This document shows positions 27,196-36,452 of a stretch of DNA of 64,000 bases, piece by piece. The notes beneath the pieces were generated by a model. The model saw nothing but the letters and a program-made list of their open reading frames with translations. It was not told where the DNA came from and did not search any database. The translations under genes and the position numbers were made by a program. Each line of letters opens with the position of its first letter. The first letter of the stretch is position 1. Source of the stretch: Lachnospiraceae bacterium (GTDB lineage: Bacteria; Bacillota; Clostridia; Lachnospirales; Lachnospiraceae). The stretch spans positions 62,001 through 126,000 of the forward strand of contig JAETTM010000002.1 of NCBI GenBank assembly GCA_021769135.1. Reading direction: 5' to 3'.

Positions 27196-28359
27196 ATGCG
27201 GATTGGTTCCTCAAGTATAGGGATGGAGTCTTCAAGGAATTTCAGTTCCTTGAGTGCCCAAAGAGCCAGCGTGATGGTTCGGACGGGAACTGCGGGTTTA
27301 CGGATGAACCCTAAAGCAGAGGATGGAACCGAAAACGGCAGCATAACGGGTCAGGATGCCTGGCGGAAGTTTTATGGGGAGGACCCTTATGCGGAGCAGA
27401 AGAAGGAAATCAGGGAAAAGCTGAACGAAATGAATTCACGTTCAGGAGTTAAGAAACTTTCCCATGTGCAGAGCAAAAGGGATGCGCTGAGCACGGTGCG
27501 GGACAGGTGTATGCAATATCTGTTCAGCATCTTTTTCGGAGAGACAAAGAAGTGGGATTTCGGCGGATTGGTGTCCGAGGCACAGGAAGGAAGCATTGCT
27601 TCCGGGCCGGTAGTGATGCGGGAAATCTCCTATTGCCGGGAGACATATGTGGAAGAGATGGAAGAAACCGTTTTTTCTACACAGGGAATGGTACAGACGG
27701 AGGATGGGAGGACGATTTCCTTCCAGCTGAATGTGCAGATGAGCAGAAGCTTTCAGGCATATTACGAAGAGAATTTTACCAGGCTCGAGCCCGGCATGAT
27801 AGACCCTCTTGTGATTAATTTGGAGGGCGATGTGGCCAATCTGCAGGACCAGACATTTTTCTTCGACCTGGATGCGGATGGCGTGGAAGAGGAAATATCC
27901 AGGCTGGGAAAGGGAAGCGGATATCTGGCGCTGGATAAGAACGGCGATAGAGTCATCAATGACGGAAGCGAATTGTTCGGAACGAAATCGGGGGATGGGT
28001 TTGCTGATCTTGCCGCCTACGATTCCGACAGGAACGGATGGATTGATGAAAATGACGAAATTTGGGATAAGCTGCTGATATGGACCAAGGACGAATACGG
28101 GCAGGACAGATGCTACAAGCTTTCGGAAAAGAACGTGGGGGCTATTTGCCTTTCCAGCGCAGCCACGGATTTTTCCTTAACTTCCCAGAGCAATGCGGCC
28201 AATGGATTATTTCCCGGAGGCATCAATGGGAGAATTCGCCGAACCGGCATTTTCTTATACGAAAATGGATATGCGGGAACGATACAGCATGTGGATGTGG
28301 CGGAACATGGGCCGGAGCAACAAGAGCAGGGAAAGGTTGGATTTGACGCTGTAGGATAA
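27196..28359 (+). CDS. Conserved protein with EF-hand-like calcium loops
   Basis: A 387-residue protein without a signal peptide. The middle part has three Asp-rich loops: DLDADGVEEE, LDKNGDRVINDGSELFG and YDSDRNGWIDENDEIW, like dockerin/EF-hand calcium loops. A preceding block, DPLVINLEGDVANL, and the ending NGRIRRTGIFLYENG are shared by a family I have seen in Clostridia and some Proteobacteria, with no known function. The start at 27196 is chosen for GGAGGGAAAGG upstream; an in-frame ATG at 27127 lacks one. The gap before it (26990-27195) shows nothing recognisable. It lies immediately upstream of spoIID but reads from its own start. Confidence 0.75.
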   Translation: MRIGSSSIGMESSRNFSSLSAQRASVMVRTGTAGLRMNPKAEDGTENGSITGQDAWRKFYGEDPYAEQKKEIREKLNEMNSRSGVKKLSHVQSKRDALSTVRDRCMQYLFSIFFGETKKWDFGGLVSEAQEGSIASGPVVMREISYCRETYVEEMEETVFSTQGMVQTEDGRTISFQLNVQMSRSFQAYYEENFTRLEPGMIDPLVINLEGDVANLQDQTFFFDLDADGVEEEISRLGKGSGYLALDKNGDRVINDGSELFGTKSGDGFADLAAYDSDRNGWIDENDEIWDKLLIWTKDEYGQDRCYKLSEKNVGAICLSSAATDFSLTSQSNAANGLFPGGINGRIRRTGIFLYENGYAGTIQHVDVAEHGPEQQEQGKVGFDAVG

Positions 28360-28376
28360 AGCGGCGAATTCCTCTG

Positions 28377-28404
28377 GCATAAAAAGGATATCTATACATA
28401 CAAT
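28377..28404 (+). promoter_or_regulatory. Sigma-E-like promoter of spoIID
   Basis: GCATAAA (28377-28383), 13-base spacer, CATACAAT (28397-28404). The -10 is identical to the Bacillus sigma-E consensus and spoIID is a classic sigma-E gene. Confidence 0.7.
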
Positions 28405-28420
28405 AATGTAGGGGTGTCCT

Positions 28421-29491
28421 ATGAAAAAATCAGAAATAGCAAATCGAATATTCAATAACAGAAGGAATAATGCCGAACCGGGCCATCGGGATACGGCGGC
28501 AGTCCTTCTGTTTATTTTTTTATTCCCTTATATCGTATCCTTCTTTTTCGGGAATGCAGGGAAGGGGATGGAAGCGGAGGATACGGGAAAGGGGATGGAA
28601 GCGGGGGATGCTGCAGGGTGGATGGAAGAAACAGCGGAAAACGAGGCTTCGGAACTGTTTCGGGAGGATATGGAGAAAGCGGAGTTTATCGTATGCAATA
28701 CTACGGCGGCAGGAACGGAAAAAATGCCGTTGGAAACTTATCTGGTGAGCCGCCTGCCCGCGACGATTCCCATGGAATATGAAATGGAGGCATTAAAGGC
28801 GCAGGCGGTGGTGCTTCGCACGGAATTGCTGCAGCGGTATTATGATACCAACGATGAGCCTGGGGAAGATGGGAAACGTTATATTTATGTAGAAAGCGAT
28901 ATCTTCCAGACGGACGGAACGTATTATGAGAAATGCAAAGAGGCGGTAGGAAGTACCAGGGGGATGTATTTGACCTATGAAAGCTATCCGATTCATGCCC
29001 CCTATTTTGCGGTAAGCGCAGGGGCAACGAGGAACGGGAACGAGGTTTTCGGGAACGGGGATTATGCTTATTTGAAATCCGTCATATGCGGGAGGGATTT
29101 CACATCGGAAGACTATATACATAATTTAAGGGTCAGCAGGGATATTTTTATGGAAAAGCTGTATGAAATAGAGCCGGAGGCGTCATGGGAGGAAGGGAAA
29201 ACGTTGGAGGAGGCTTTCCCGGTGACAAAAGACAGGGCCGGCTATGTAGCGGAGGTGGATATGGGAGGGGGAAACGTTTCCGGGGAAAGGATTCGCAAGG
29301 CCTTTTTGCTTAGTTCTTCCTGTTTTGAATGGAAGGAAGAGGGGAACGATGTGGTGATAAAAACAAAAGGAGTAGGGCATGGGCTGGGGCTGTGCCAGTA
29401 TGGGGCCAACGAAGCGGCCAAAAAGGGGAGCGATTTTATAGATATACTAAACTATTTTTTTTCCGGGGTTGCCATAGAAAAAACTGAATAA
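28421..29491 (+). CDS. spoIID: Stage II sporulation protein D
   Basis: A 356-residue membrane-anchored lytic transglycosylase needed for engulfment during sporulation. One transmembrane segment is at about residues 26-44, followed by a Gly/Met/Glu-rich linker and the SpoIID/LytB domain. Family blocks are PLETYLVSRLPATIPMEYEM (near residues 104-123), EALKAQAVVLRT, TRGMYLTYE, PYFAVSAGATRNGNEVFG and the ending GVGHGLGLCQYGANEAAKKG. The start follows GGGGTG with a sigma-E-like promoter right upstream. The SpoIIQ-like gene follows, which reproduces the clostridial spoIID-spoIIQ engulfment pair. Removes stem-stripped glycan at the septum. Confidence 0.94.
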   Translation: MKKSEIANRIFNNRRNNAEPGHRDTAAVLLFIFLFPYIVSFFFGNAGKGMEAEDTGKGMEAGDAAGWMEETAENEASELFREDMEKAEFIVCNTTAAGTEKMPLETYLVSRLPATIPMEYEMEALKAQAVVLRTELLQRYYDTNDEPGEDGKRYIYVESDIFQTDGTYYEKCKEAVGSTRGMYLTYESYPIHAPYFAVSAGATRNGNEVFGNGDYAYLKSVICGRDFTSEDYIHNLRVSRDIFMEKLYEIEPEASWEEGKTLEEAFPVTKDRAGYVAEVDMGGGNVSGERIRKAFLLSSSCFEWKEEGNDVVIKTKGVGHGLGLCQYGANEAAKKGSDFIDILNYFFSGVAIEKTE

Positions 29492-29514
29492 AGAATCCGA
29501 AACAGGTAAAACTA
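29485..29514 (+). promoter_or_regulatory. Possible sigma-F promoter of spoIIQ
   Basis: GGTAAAACTA at 29505-29514 matches the sigma-F -10 pattern GGnnAnAHTR. GAATA (29486-29490) is an imperfect -35 14 bases upstream. spoIIQ is made in the forespore under sigma-F in relatives. Confidence 0.45.
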
Positions 29515-29550
29515 TCGATGAGGAATCAAATTCTGTTAGGAGGAATGAAA

Positions 29551-30504
29551 ATGAGAAGAAGAAACAGGGATAGTGCCAATAAAGAAAAAGTGATTATGGT
29601 GCTCTCATCGGTATTTGTACTGGCGGCTTTGACAGCAACGGGTTTATTTTTCAGAGGAAAAAGCGAAGAGAAAAATGACGGTTATGTGATTGATTTCAGT
29701 GCAATAGAAGATGAATCGGACACTTTGGTGAAGAATGAAAGTACGGAAATACAGGGTGTGATGGATGAAACCGCGGATACCCAAGGAGTGAGCAAGGAAG
29801 CGGTTACGTCCGATGATTTGGACTATGACCCCTATTTTCAGGAAACAAACTCCGTAAACGTAGAGAATGAAGAGTCTGCGGATGGGGAAAATAAAGGGGA
29901 AGGACAGGACCGGAAGGCGGAAGAAAAAAGCGGCGAGAAGGATAAAAAGAAAAACGAGAACGGTGAAGAAGGGATGATAGAAGAGTCTGCGGATGCCGAA
30001 ACCTTAGAAGAAGTGGCCCGAATGGAGGAAATGGAGGATACGATGGCAATCGCCACATCAACGTCCATACAGCCGGCCCTTACTTTCGGAGATAACGACA
30101 CGCTGGCATGGCCTATCGTAGGAAATGTGCTGATTAACTACAGCATGGACAAGACCATTTATTTTCCTACTCTGGAACAGTATAAATATAATCCGGCCAT
30201 TATTATTTCCGCAGTGGAAGGGGAAACGATTACGGCTGCGGCCAACGGTAAGGTGAACAGCGTTTATTCGGATCCCGAATTGGGGAATGTGGTAGTAATG
30301 GAATTGGGGAACGGCTATGAACTGACTTATGGGCAGTTAAAGGACATTACGGTGTCGGAAGGCGGTTTTGTAAACAAGGGAGATATTATCGGGAGCGTGG
30401 CGGCCCCTACTAAATACTATAGCGTGGAAGGATGCAACGTTTACTTTAAGCTGACTAAGGACGGTATTCCTGTAAACCCTATGACAAAGCTTACGGCTAA
30501 TTAA
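29551..30504 (+). CDS. spoIIQ: SpoIIQ-like forespore protein with inactive M23/LytM domain
   Basis: A 317-residue single-pass protein. The transmembrane helix is near residues 16-35, a long acidic Glu/Lys-rich region spans about 45-170, and a LytM/M23 fold runs from about 185 to the end (WPIVGNVLINYSMD.., GKVNSVYSDPELGNVVVMEL, YGQLKDITVSEGGFVNKGDIIG). In active M23 peptidases zinc is held by H-x(3)-D and H-x-H. Here the first His position is Asn (INYSMD) and the second motif reads NVYFKL, so the site is lost. SpoIIQ binds SpoIIIAH across the septum. The start at 29551 has AGGAGG seven bases upstream. Its place after spoIID supports the call. Confidence 0.85.
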   Translation: MRRRNRDSANKEKVIMVLSSVFVLAALTATGLFFRGKSEEKNDGYVIDFSAIEDESDTLVKNESTEIQGVMDETADTQGVSKEAVTSDDLDYDPYFQETNSVNVENEESADGENKGEGQDRKAEEKSGEKDKKKNENGEEGMIEESADAETLEEVARMEEMEDTMAIATSTSIQPALTFGDNDTLAWPIVGNVLINYSMDKTIYFPTLEQYKYNPAIIISAVEGETITAAANGKVNSVYSDPELGNVVVMELGNGYELTYGQLKDITVSEGGFVNKGDIIGSVAAPTKYYSVEGCNVYFKLTKDGIPVNPMTKLTAN

Positions 30505-30652
30505 AGGCTGCCGGAGGATTAGCCAGACTGCAGGCTGTATCGATAAGCCGGGATGATAAATATGGGAAATGTAAGAAGAGCTGCAGCTTGCATTCAGGCT
30601 GCAGCTTAATGATGTATGGAACAATAGATTAAGGAAAAGGCGGGAAGCTTAG

Positions 30653-31837
30653 ATGAGAAGATTTATTTTAAATGGGCGGATTATGACAATGGCGCCGAAA
30701 ACAAAACCATTGTATGAAAACGGCTATATTTTAATAGAAAAAGGAAAAATAGCTGCGATTGGGGATATGGAGGAGCTGGGGCGGACGCCGGTAAAGGATA
30801 AAGAAACGGACGCGATAGATGTGGAAGGCCGTCTGGTGATGCCGGGAATCATTGAAGCGCATTGCCATATGGGGATTACGGAGGAGAAAAAGGGGATGGA
30901 AGGGGATGACTGCAACGAGAACGTGGAGCCAATTACCCCATATCTTAGGGCAGTCGATGCCATCAACCCTATGGACGCGGCCTTTGACGATGCTGTCCGG
31001 GCGGGCATTACCTCCGCAATGGTGGGCCCCGGCAGTTCCAACGTGGTCGGCGGGCAGTTCGCCTTCATTAAAACGAAGGGGAGGCGAATCGACGATTTGA
31101 TAGTATTGGCTCCTGCGGCAATGAAGATTGCTTTTGGGGAGAATCCCAAGGTGAATTTCTCCGGGCAGGGGAAAATGCCGGTAACAAGGATGGCTATTGC
31201 GGGCATGCTGCGGGAAGAGCTTTTCAAAGCAAAAAAGTATATAGATAAGAAAAAGAGTGCACGGGAATCGGGGAATAATTTTGAAGAGGATTTCAAGTAT
31301 GAATGCTGGATTCCGGTATTTGAAGGGAAAATCCCGCTGAAGGCGCATGTGCATAGGGTGGATGATATTTTTACCGCCATCAGGATTGCCAAAGAATATG
31401 GGCTTAAGATGACTCTGGACCATTGCAGCGAAGGGCATTTGATTGCGGAAGAATTGGCAAAGGAGGGATATCCTGCCATTGTAGGGCCGGATTTATCCAG
31501 CAGGAGCAAGATTGAAGTGCAGAACGTAGCTTTTAAGACAGCGGGGATTTTGAACGATGCGGGTTTACAGGTGGCGATTACAACGGACCATCCCGTATCC
31601 CTGATACAGTCCCTGCCGATTTGTGCCGGAATGTGCGTAAAGTCCGGCATGCCCATGGACGCGGCATTGCGGGCGATTACGCTGCATGCGGCCCAAATCT
31701 GCAATGTGGCGGACCGGGTGGGGAGCCTGGAAACAGGAAAAGATGCGGATATCGCTGTTTTCGATGGGAATCCCCTGGAGGTATCCACCCAGACCTACTG
31801 CACTTTGATTGACGGCGAGGTGGTTTGGAATGCATAA
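30653..31837 (+). CDS. Amidohydrolase, imidazolonepropionase-like
   Basis: A 394-residue metal-dependent amidohydrolase. The first metal motif is IEAHCHMG (near residues 66-73) after the MPGIIEAH strand; further ligands are in PLKAHVHRVDD (near 232), LDHCSEGH (near 259) and ITTDHPV (near 308). The C-terminal beta-sandwich closes with KDADIAVFDGNPLEV. It belongs to the HutI/prolidase-like branch with many uncharacterised members; the substrate is unknown. It is preceded by a short hairpin AGCTGCAGC..GCTGCAGCTT (30586-30608) and stands alone between spoIIQ and ddl. Confidence 0.88.
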   Translation: MRRFILNGRIMTMAPKTKPLYENGYILIEKGKIAAIGDMEELGRTPVKDKETDAIDVEGRLVMPGIIEAHCHMGITEEKKGMEGDDCNENVEPITPYLRAVDAINPMDAAFDDAVRAGITSAMVGPGSSNVVGGQFAFIKTKGRRIDDLIVLAPAAMKIAFGENPKVNFSGQGKMPVTRMAIAGMLREELFKAKKYIDKKKSARESGNNFEEDFKYECWIPVFEGKIPLKAHVHRVDDIFTAIRIAKEYGLKMTLDHCSEGHLIAEELAKEGYPAIVGPDLSSRSKIEVQNVAFKTAGILNDAGLQVAITTDHPVSLIQSLPICAGMCVKSGMPMDAALRAITLHAAQICNVADRVGSLETGKDADIAVFDGNPLEVSTQTYCTLIDGEVVWNA

Positions 31838-31932
31838 CAGTTCCGACATGGAATAATTCTTCCCTTTACCAATTGTCATGTTAGAGGTATAATTTGAATA
31901 TCATTAGTTGGAGAATTATATGGGAGGGAAGT

Positions 31933-32955
31933 ATGAAAGTAGTAGTTTTAACTGGCGGATTGAGTACAGAAAGGGATGTATCATTGAGCTCCGGGAAGAT
32001 GATTTATGAGGCAGTCCGGGAAAACGGGCATCAGGCGGTTTTGCTGGATGTATATTTTGGATACACAGGGGATGATATAGAGGGGATTTTCGAGAAGGAT
32101 GAGGACTGGGCCAAAGAAATAGGCGTGATTGGGGAAGAAAATCCGGACATTGAGGCGGTAAAAGCTTTGAGGAAGGATGGAGGAAAAAGTTATTTCGGGC
32201 CTAATGTAATAGCTATCTGCCAGATGGCGGATGTGGTATTCATGGCGCTGCATGGGGATGGGGAAAATGGGAAGATTCAGGCCAGCTTTGATTTGATGGG
32301 GATTACTTATACGGGAACGGACTATGTCAGTTCGGCCCTTAGCATGGACAAAGGGCTTTCCAAAGAGCTGTTTGACTATCATGGAATTCCCACCCCGAAA
32401 GGTTTCCGCTTGAAGAAGGGGGAAGAGCGGATAGGAAAAGTGCCCTTCCCATGCGTGGTTAAGTCCTGCCGGGGCGGCTCCAGCGTAGGGGTATGCATGG
32501 CAAAGGATGAAAAAGAATACATGGCCGCATTGGAAGAGGGGTTCCGCTATGACGATGAAGTGGTAGTGGAGCAGTACATAAAAGGCAGGGAATTCTCGGT
32601 GGCCGTCATGGAAGGCAGGGCGCTTCCGGTCATCGAGATTGCGCCTATCAGCGGCTTTTATGATTACAAGAATAAATATCAGGCGGGAAGTACGGTGGAA
32701 ACTTGCCCGGCAGTCCTTTCGGAAAGGAAGACGAAGGAGCTGCAGCATATGGCGGAAAGGGTATTTCAGGTTCTGCGCCTGAAAAATTATGCCCGTATGG
32801 ACTTTATGATGAACGAGGATGAAGAGATATTCTGCCTGGAAGCCAATACTTTGCCGGGTATGACGCCTACATCCCTGCTGCCTCAGGAAGCAAAAGCGGA
32901 GGGGGTGGACTTCGGGCAGCTTTGCGAAAAGATTTTGAGGGCGGCTTTGGCATAG
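31933..32955 (+). CDS. ddl: D-alanine--D-alanine ligase
   Basis: A 340-residue ATP-grasp enzyme making the D-Ala-D-Ala dipeptide for peptidoglycan. Recognisable are GGLSTERDVSLSSG at the N-terminus, ALHGDGENGKIQASFDLMGI (about 108-127), KSCRGGSSVGV (ATP loop), EQYIKGREFSVAVM, and EANTLPGMTPTSLLPQ with the closing metal ligands. The ATG at 31933 is preceded by GGGAGGGAA; upstream in-frame codons to 31894 lack one. murF follows about 120 bases later, so the two successive steps (dipeptide synthesis, then addition to the stem) are encoded side by side. Confidence 0.96.
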   Translation: MKVVVLTGGLSTERDVSLSSGKMIYEAVRENGHQAVLLDVYFGYTGDDIEGIFEKDEDWAKEIGVIGEENPDIEAVKALRKDGGKSYFGPNVIAICQMADVVFMALHGDGENGKIQASFDLMGITYTGTDYVSSALSMDKGLSKELFDYHGIPTPKGFRLKKGEERIGKVPFPCVVKSCRGGSSVGVCMAKDEKEYMAALEEGFRYDDEVVVEQYIKGREFSVAVMEGRALPVIEIAPISGFYDYKNKYQAGSTVETCPAVLSERKTKELQHMAERVFQVLRLKNYARMDFMMNEDEEIFCLEANTLPGMTPTSLLPQEAKAEGVDFGQLCEKILRAALA

Positions 32956-33016
32956 GATAACAGCGCGGCATTCGCCAAGCCAGCTTGCTGGCTCTATATA
33001 CGCGCAAGCGCGTCTG

Positions 33017-33040
33017 CTTGGCTCATTGCCCGCGGGAATA
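33017..33040 (-). repeat. Dispersed repeat, diverged copy before murF
   Basis: On the minus strand this reads TATTCCCGCGGGCAATGAGC and CAAG, matching the copies at 51411 and 63221 except for two positions. A hairpin CCAGC/GCTGG and a GCGCAAGCGC palindrome lie beside it, in the short gap between ddl and murF. Confidence 0.6.
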
Positions 33041-33074
33041 AATGCAGTTTGACAGGAAAGGCAGGAAACATGCA

Positions 33075-34511
33075 ATGAAAAATCTGACATTGGGGAAGAT
33101 AGCGGAAATTTGCAAAGGAACGCTGCATTGTGGCGGGGAAGATGCGGACATGGAGGTGTCGGGCGTAGCGCTGGATTCCAGGCAGACGGAAAAGGGCTAT
33201 CTTTTTATAGCCACGAAAGGAGAGCATGTAGACGGCCATCGCTTTATTCCCCAGGTTTTCGCCAAAGGCGCGGCAGGGGTTGTCTGCGAAGAAGAGCCCG
33301 AGGGGCATCCAGGGCCTTATATCCTAGTGGAAGATTCTTTTCAGGCATTGAAAGACATTGCGGGATTTTATCGGCAGCAGCTGGACGTAACGGTAGTGGG
33401 AATTACCGGAAGCGTTGGGAAGACCAGCACGAAGGAATTTGTCGCTTCCGTGTTGGAGACAAAATACAAGGTGCTGAAAACCGAGGGGAATTTTAATAAT
33501 GAAATAGGGCTTCCTCTGACGATTCTCCATATCCGCGACTGCCATGAAGTGGCCGTGGTGGAAATGGGCATCAGCGATTTTGGGGAAATGCACAGACTGA
33601 GCGAAATCGCAAGGCCTGATATTTGCGTGCTGACCAACATAGGGCAGTGCCATTTGGAGAAGCTGAAGTCAAGAGAAGGGATTTTAAAGGCCAAAACGGA
33701 AATTTTTGATTTCATGGGAGAAAAGGGGAAGGTCTGCATAAACGGCGATGACGATATGCTGCGGAGGCTGAAAATTGTAAGAGGGGAAAAACCGCTGACA
33801 TTCGGCATGGAACGGGGGAATGATGTTTATGCGGATAATGTGGAAAACAAAGGGCTTTTCGGAATCAGCGCGGATATCCATATGGATGGAGAGGTTTTTC
33901 GTGGGAATATTCCCCTGCCGGGAGAACATATGGTGTATAATGCCCTGGCGGCGGCCTGTGTGGGAAGGCTGATGGGGCTGACAGGGGAAGAAATCGTCCG
34001 GGGCATGGGGACGGTGGAGCCGGTAGACGGAAGAAGCCATATTATGCGTTTGGAGGATAAGGTGGTCATCGACGACTGCTACAATGCCAATCCGGTTTCC
34101 ACATGCGCGGCGCTGGATTTGCTGTCTATGGCGCTGACCAGAAAAGTAGCGGTTTTAGGGGACATGTTTGAACTGGGAAAAGAGGAAAAAGCCCTGCACC
34201 GCAAAGTGGGGGCTTACGCGTCGATACGTGAGACGGATGTAATCATATGTATCGGAGAACTTTCCCGCAACACATACGCGGGGGCCTGCGCGGGATATGG
34301 GATGGCAGGGAAAAGCCCCCATAATCAGGAGAATGATTCGGGTTCTTTTTTCCAAGATGAGAAATCTGGAAGAAGCGTTTATTATTTTCCTGGGAAAAAG
34401 GAATTCCTGGAAAACTGGAAAAAGATTATAAGGAAGGACGATACGGTATTGGTGAAGGCATCCCATGGTATGGCTTTTGAACAGATTGTAAAGGCGTTGG
34501 CAGAAGCATGA
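33075..34511 (+). CDS. murF: UDP-N-acetylmuramoyl-tripeptide--D-alanyl-D-alanine ligase
   Basis: A 478-residue Mur ligase that adds D-Ala-D-Ala to the muropeptide precursor. The N-terminal UDP-binding domain has VALDSRQTEKGYLFIA. The ATP loop is GITGSVGKTSTKE (near residues 110-122). Then NFNNEIGLPLTIL, VEMGISDFGEMHRLSEIA and ERPDICVLTNIGQCH-type blocks (here ARPDICVLTNIGQCHLE) follow, and the C-terminal domain has DDCYNANPVS. The C-terminus carries an insert of about 30 residues (GKSPHNQEND.. region) relative to compact family members. The start at 33075 is in the similarity; the ATG at 33042 lies in the repeat-rich gap. Overlaps the next gene by four bases. Confidence 0.95.
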   Translation: MKNLTLGKIAEICKGTLHCGGEDADMEVSGVALDSRQTEKGYLFIATKGEHVDGHRFIPQVFAKGAAGVVCEEEPEGHPGPYILVEDSFQALKDIAGFYRQQLDVTVVGITGSVGKTSTKEFVASVLETKYKVLKTEGNFNNEIGLPLTILHIRDCHEVAVVEMGISDFGEMHRLSEIARPDICVLTNIGQCHLEKLKSREGILKAKTEIFDFMGEKGKVCINGDDDMLRRLKIVRGEKPLTFGMERGNDVYADNVENKGLFGISADIHMDGEVFRGNIPLPGEHMVYNALAAACVGRLMGLTGEEIVRGMGTVEPVDGRSHIMRLEDKVVIDDCYNANPVSTCAALDLLSMALTRKVAVLGDMFELGKEEKALHRKVGAYASIRETDVIICIGELSRNTYAGACAGYGMAGKSPHNQENDSGSFFQDEKSGRSVYYFPGKKEFLENWKKIIRKDDTVLVKASHGMAFEQIVKALAEA

Positions 34512-36283
34512 GGGAAATGAAGCGCTTCCATAGCGGCCTTTGGGAAAAGCGATTGAAAAGGATGTTAAGCGGCAATGTGAGGATTACAATGGGAAAAAGA
34601 GGAAACGGAAATTATAGAAAAATACATGCAGGGGAACAAAAACCTTTTTCCGTTCAGGTCAGGGCCTGGATTGCAAATATTTATTTGCTTCTTATGCTGG
34701 GGTTTTATCCCTTGTTCCAAGTGGACGGCTATATGGATTTGGTATACAGGAAATGGGCGATGCTTTTGCGCGTGACAGCGGCTGCGGTGGCGGTGAGCCT
34801 GCTTTGGACCCTTCCGGACATCATAACCCGTATGAGGGGGAGGAACGCCGTTCCTGTCAGGGGAAGCAGGGCGCATGAAGGGAAAAGCAAAGCACCTGGC
34901 ATGAAAAGTAAAGTATCTGGCATGAAAAAGTGGAATAAGCCGGATTGGCTGCCTGTGGACTGGTTTGTGGCAGGATATTTTATTTGTGTGCTTATTTCTT
35001 ACTTCGCTGCGGTGGACAGGCAGGCGGCTTTTTGGGGAGTGGACACATGGTATACGGGCTTTGTTTCCCAGCTGCTGTTTATCGGCATTTATTTTATGAT
35101 TTCCAGAGGGTATCTGGGGATGCCCTATCTGGATGTGGTAAGCGCGGCTGCGGCTGTTATAGTGGGCGGTATTGTGATATTGCAGCGGTTCGGCGTGGAT
35201 GCCCTGCATCTCTATGACGGATTTGGGGATGATGTGAAGCTGGAGTTCGTCACAACGCTGGGCCAGGTCACATGGACTTCCAGCTATGTGACGATTTTGC
35301 TGATTGCCGGAACAGGAATCTACTTCTTGACAGCGGAAGAGGAAAAAAGCAGGAAGATTTTCTGGGGGATTTGCACCGGCATCGGATTTGCTATGGAAAT
35401 GGTGCTGAATTGCGACAGCGGTGTGATTGCGCTTTGCGCTGCCATTATGATTATGGCATGGATTGCGGTGGGCAGCAGGGAGAAAACGCTCCGGCTGATG
35501 GAAATCCTTATGATTGCGCTGCTTTCGGCAGCGGTGACAGGGATGGCGGAACGGCTTTTTGCAAAGCGGATGATACCGATAGATGCGGTTTATCTGAAAG
35601 TTGCCCAGAGCATGTTCCTATATCCTGTTTTGGCAGCTGTGGCTTTCCTCTATTTTCTTATTAAGAAAGGAAAAATGAATGTGGAAGGAAGCCCCAAAAG
35701 CGTACATATTATCAGGGGGATTTATTTGGGGCTGCTGTTGCTTGGGATTGGGGCGGCAGCGGTATTGTTCGTTTTGCATGGGAAAGGATATTTTGCCGGC
35801 TCGCCTACTGAGAACTATTTCCGGTTTACGGTATGGTGGGGGAACAGCAGGGGATTTATCTGGCGGTCCGGAGCCGCTGTATTTATGGATTTCGGCATTG
35901 GGCGGAAGCTGTTTGGCTGCGGACCGGACGGTTTTACCCCTTATGCCTACCGGCTGATGGGGGATGCCATCAATGAATTCTGGCACAATCAGATAGTTCC
36001 GAATGTACATAATGAGTGGTTTAATGCGGTGATTAATTATGGCCTTGTGGGGGGAACGGCCTATTTGGGTATTTTTGTTTCTGCCGCCTGGCTTTATATG
36101 AAAAAGGCGATAGCTTCCCCGATGGCCGGAAAGATGCGGGCGGTGCTGTTTGGATGCGGGCTGGCCGCCGCCGGGTATATTGTCCATAATGTTCTGTGCT
36201 ATCAGCAGATTATCGGTACGCCGGTGATTTTTATTCTGATAGGTATCGGGGCGGCGAAAATAAGGCAGGAAAAAAATATATGA
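34508..36283 (+). CDS. O-antigen ligase/polymerase-like membrane protein
   Basis: A 591-residue protein with about 12-14 hydrophobic segments spread from residue 60 to the end and a soluble, Lys/Arg-rich N-terminus. The late block (NSRGFIWRSGAAVFMDF, FGCGPDGFTPYAY, VPNVHNEWFNAVINYGLVGG) has the Arg and His pattern of the Wzy_C/WaaL superfamily, including the periplasmic-loop HNEW motif. These enzymes join or polymerise glycans on a lipid carrier; in a Firmicute this may be a capsule, teichuronic-type or secondary wall polymer. Its ATG overlaps the murF stop (ATGA), so translation is coupled to peptidoglycan synthesis. Acceptor and donor are unknown. Confidence 0.8.
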   Translation: MREMKRFHSGLWEKRLKRMLSGNVRITMGKRGNGNYRKIHAGEQKPFSVQVRAWIANIYLLLMLGFYPLFQVDGYMDLVYRKWAMLLRVTAAAVAVSLLWTLPDIITRMRGRNAVPVRGSRAHEGKSKAPGMKSKVSGMKKWNKPDWLPVDWFVAGYFICVLISYFAAVDRQAAFWGVDTWYTGFVSQLLFIGIYFMISRGYLGMPYLDVVSAAAAVIVGGIVILQRFGVDALHLYDGFGDDVKLEFVTTLGQVTWTSSYVTILLIAGTGIYFLTAEEEKSRKIFWGICTGIGFAMEMVLNCDSGVIALCAAIMIMAWIAVGSREKTLRLMEILMIALLSAAVTGMAERLFAKRMIPIDAVYLKVAQSMFLYPVLAAVAFLYFLIKKGKMNVEGSPKSVHIIRGIYLGLLLLGIGAAAVLFVLHGKGYFAGSPTENYFRFTVWWGNSRGFIWRSGAAVFMDFGIGRKLFGCGPDGFTPYAYRLMGDAINEFWHNQIVPNVHNEWFNAVINYGLVGGTAYLGIFVSAAWLYMKKAIASPMAGKMRAVLFGCGLAAAGYIVHNVLCYQQIIGTPVIFILIGIGAAKIRQEKNI

Positions 36284-36367
36284 AATAATATTGAGCATCA
36301 ATGCTCCAGCCCATGCTATACCTTCTGAATATATGGTTGCTGCATAAAATTATAATCCATTTTACTA

Positions 36368-36396
36368 TTGACATGTATAAAAATTTATGGTATTTT
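36368..36396 (+). promoter_or_regulatory. Promoter of the yhf-like operon
   Basis: TTGACA (36368-36373), 17-base spacer, TATTTT (36391-36396), about 57 bases upstream of yhfZ, followed directly by the operator-like repeat. Confidence 0.7.
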
Positions 36397-36411
36397 ATTA
36401 TTAGTTCGAAA

Positions 36412-36432
36412 GTACAAAAAAATGAACATTCA
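36412..36432 (+). promoter_or_regulatory. Operator-like direct repeat, copy 1 (before yhfZ)
   Basis: GTACAAAAAAATG, then four bases, then ATTCA, just downstream of the -10 box. 19 of 21 bases are repeated at 37477-37497 before yhfY. A likely binding site for the YhfZ regulator itself. Confidence 0.55.
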
Positions 36433-36452
36433 GAAGAAAGGAGAGGAAACAC

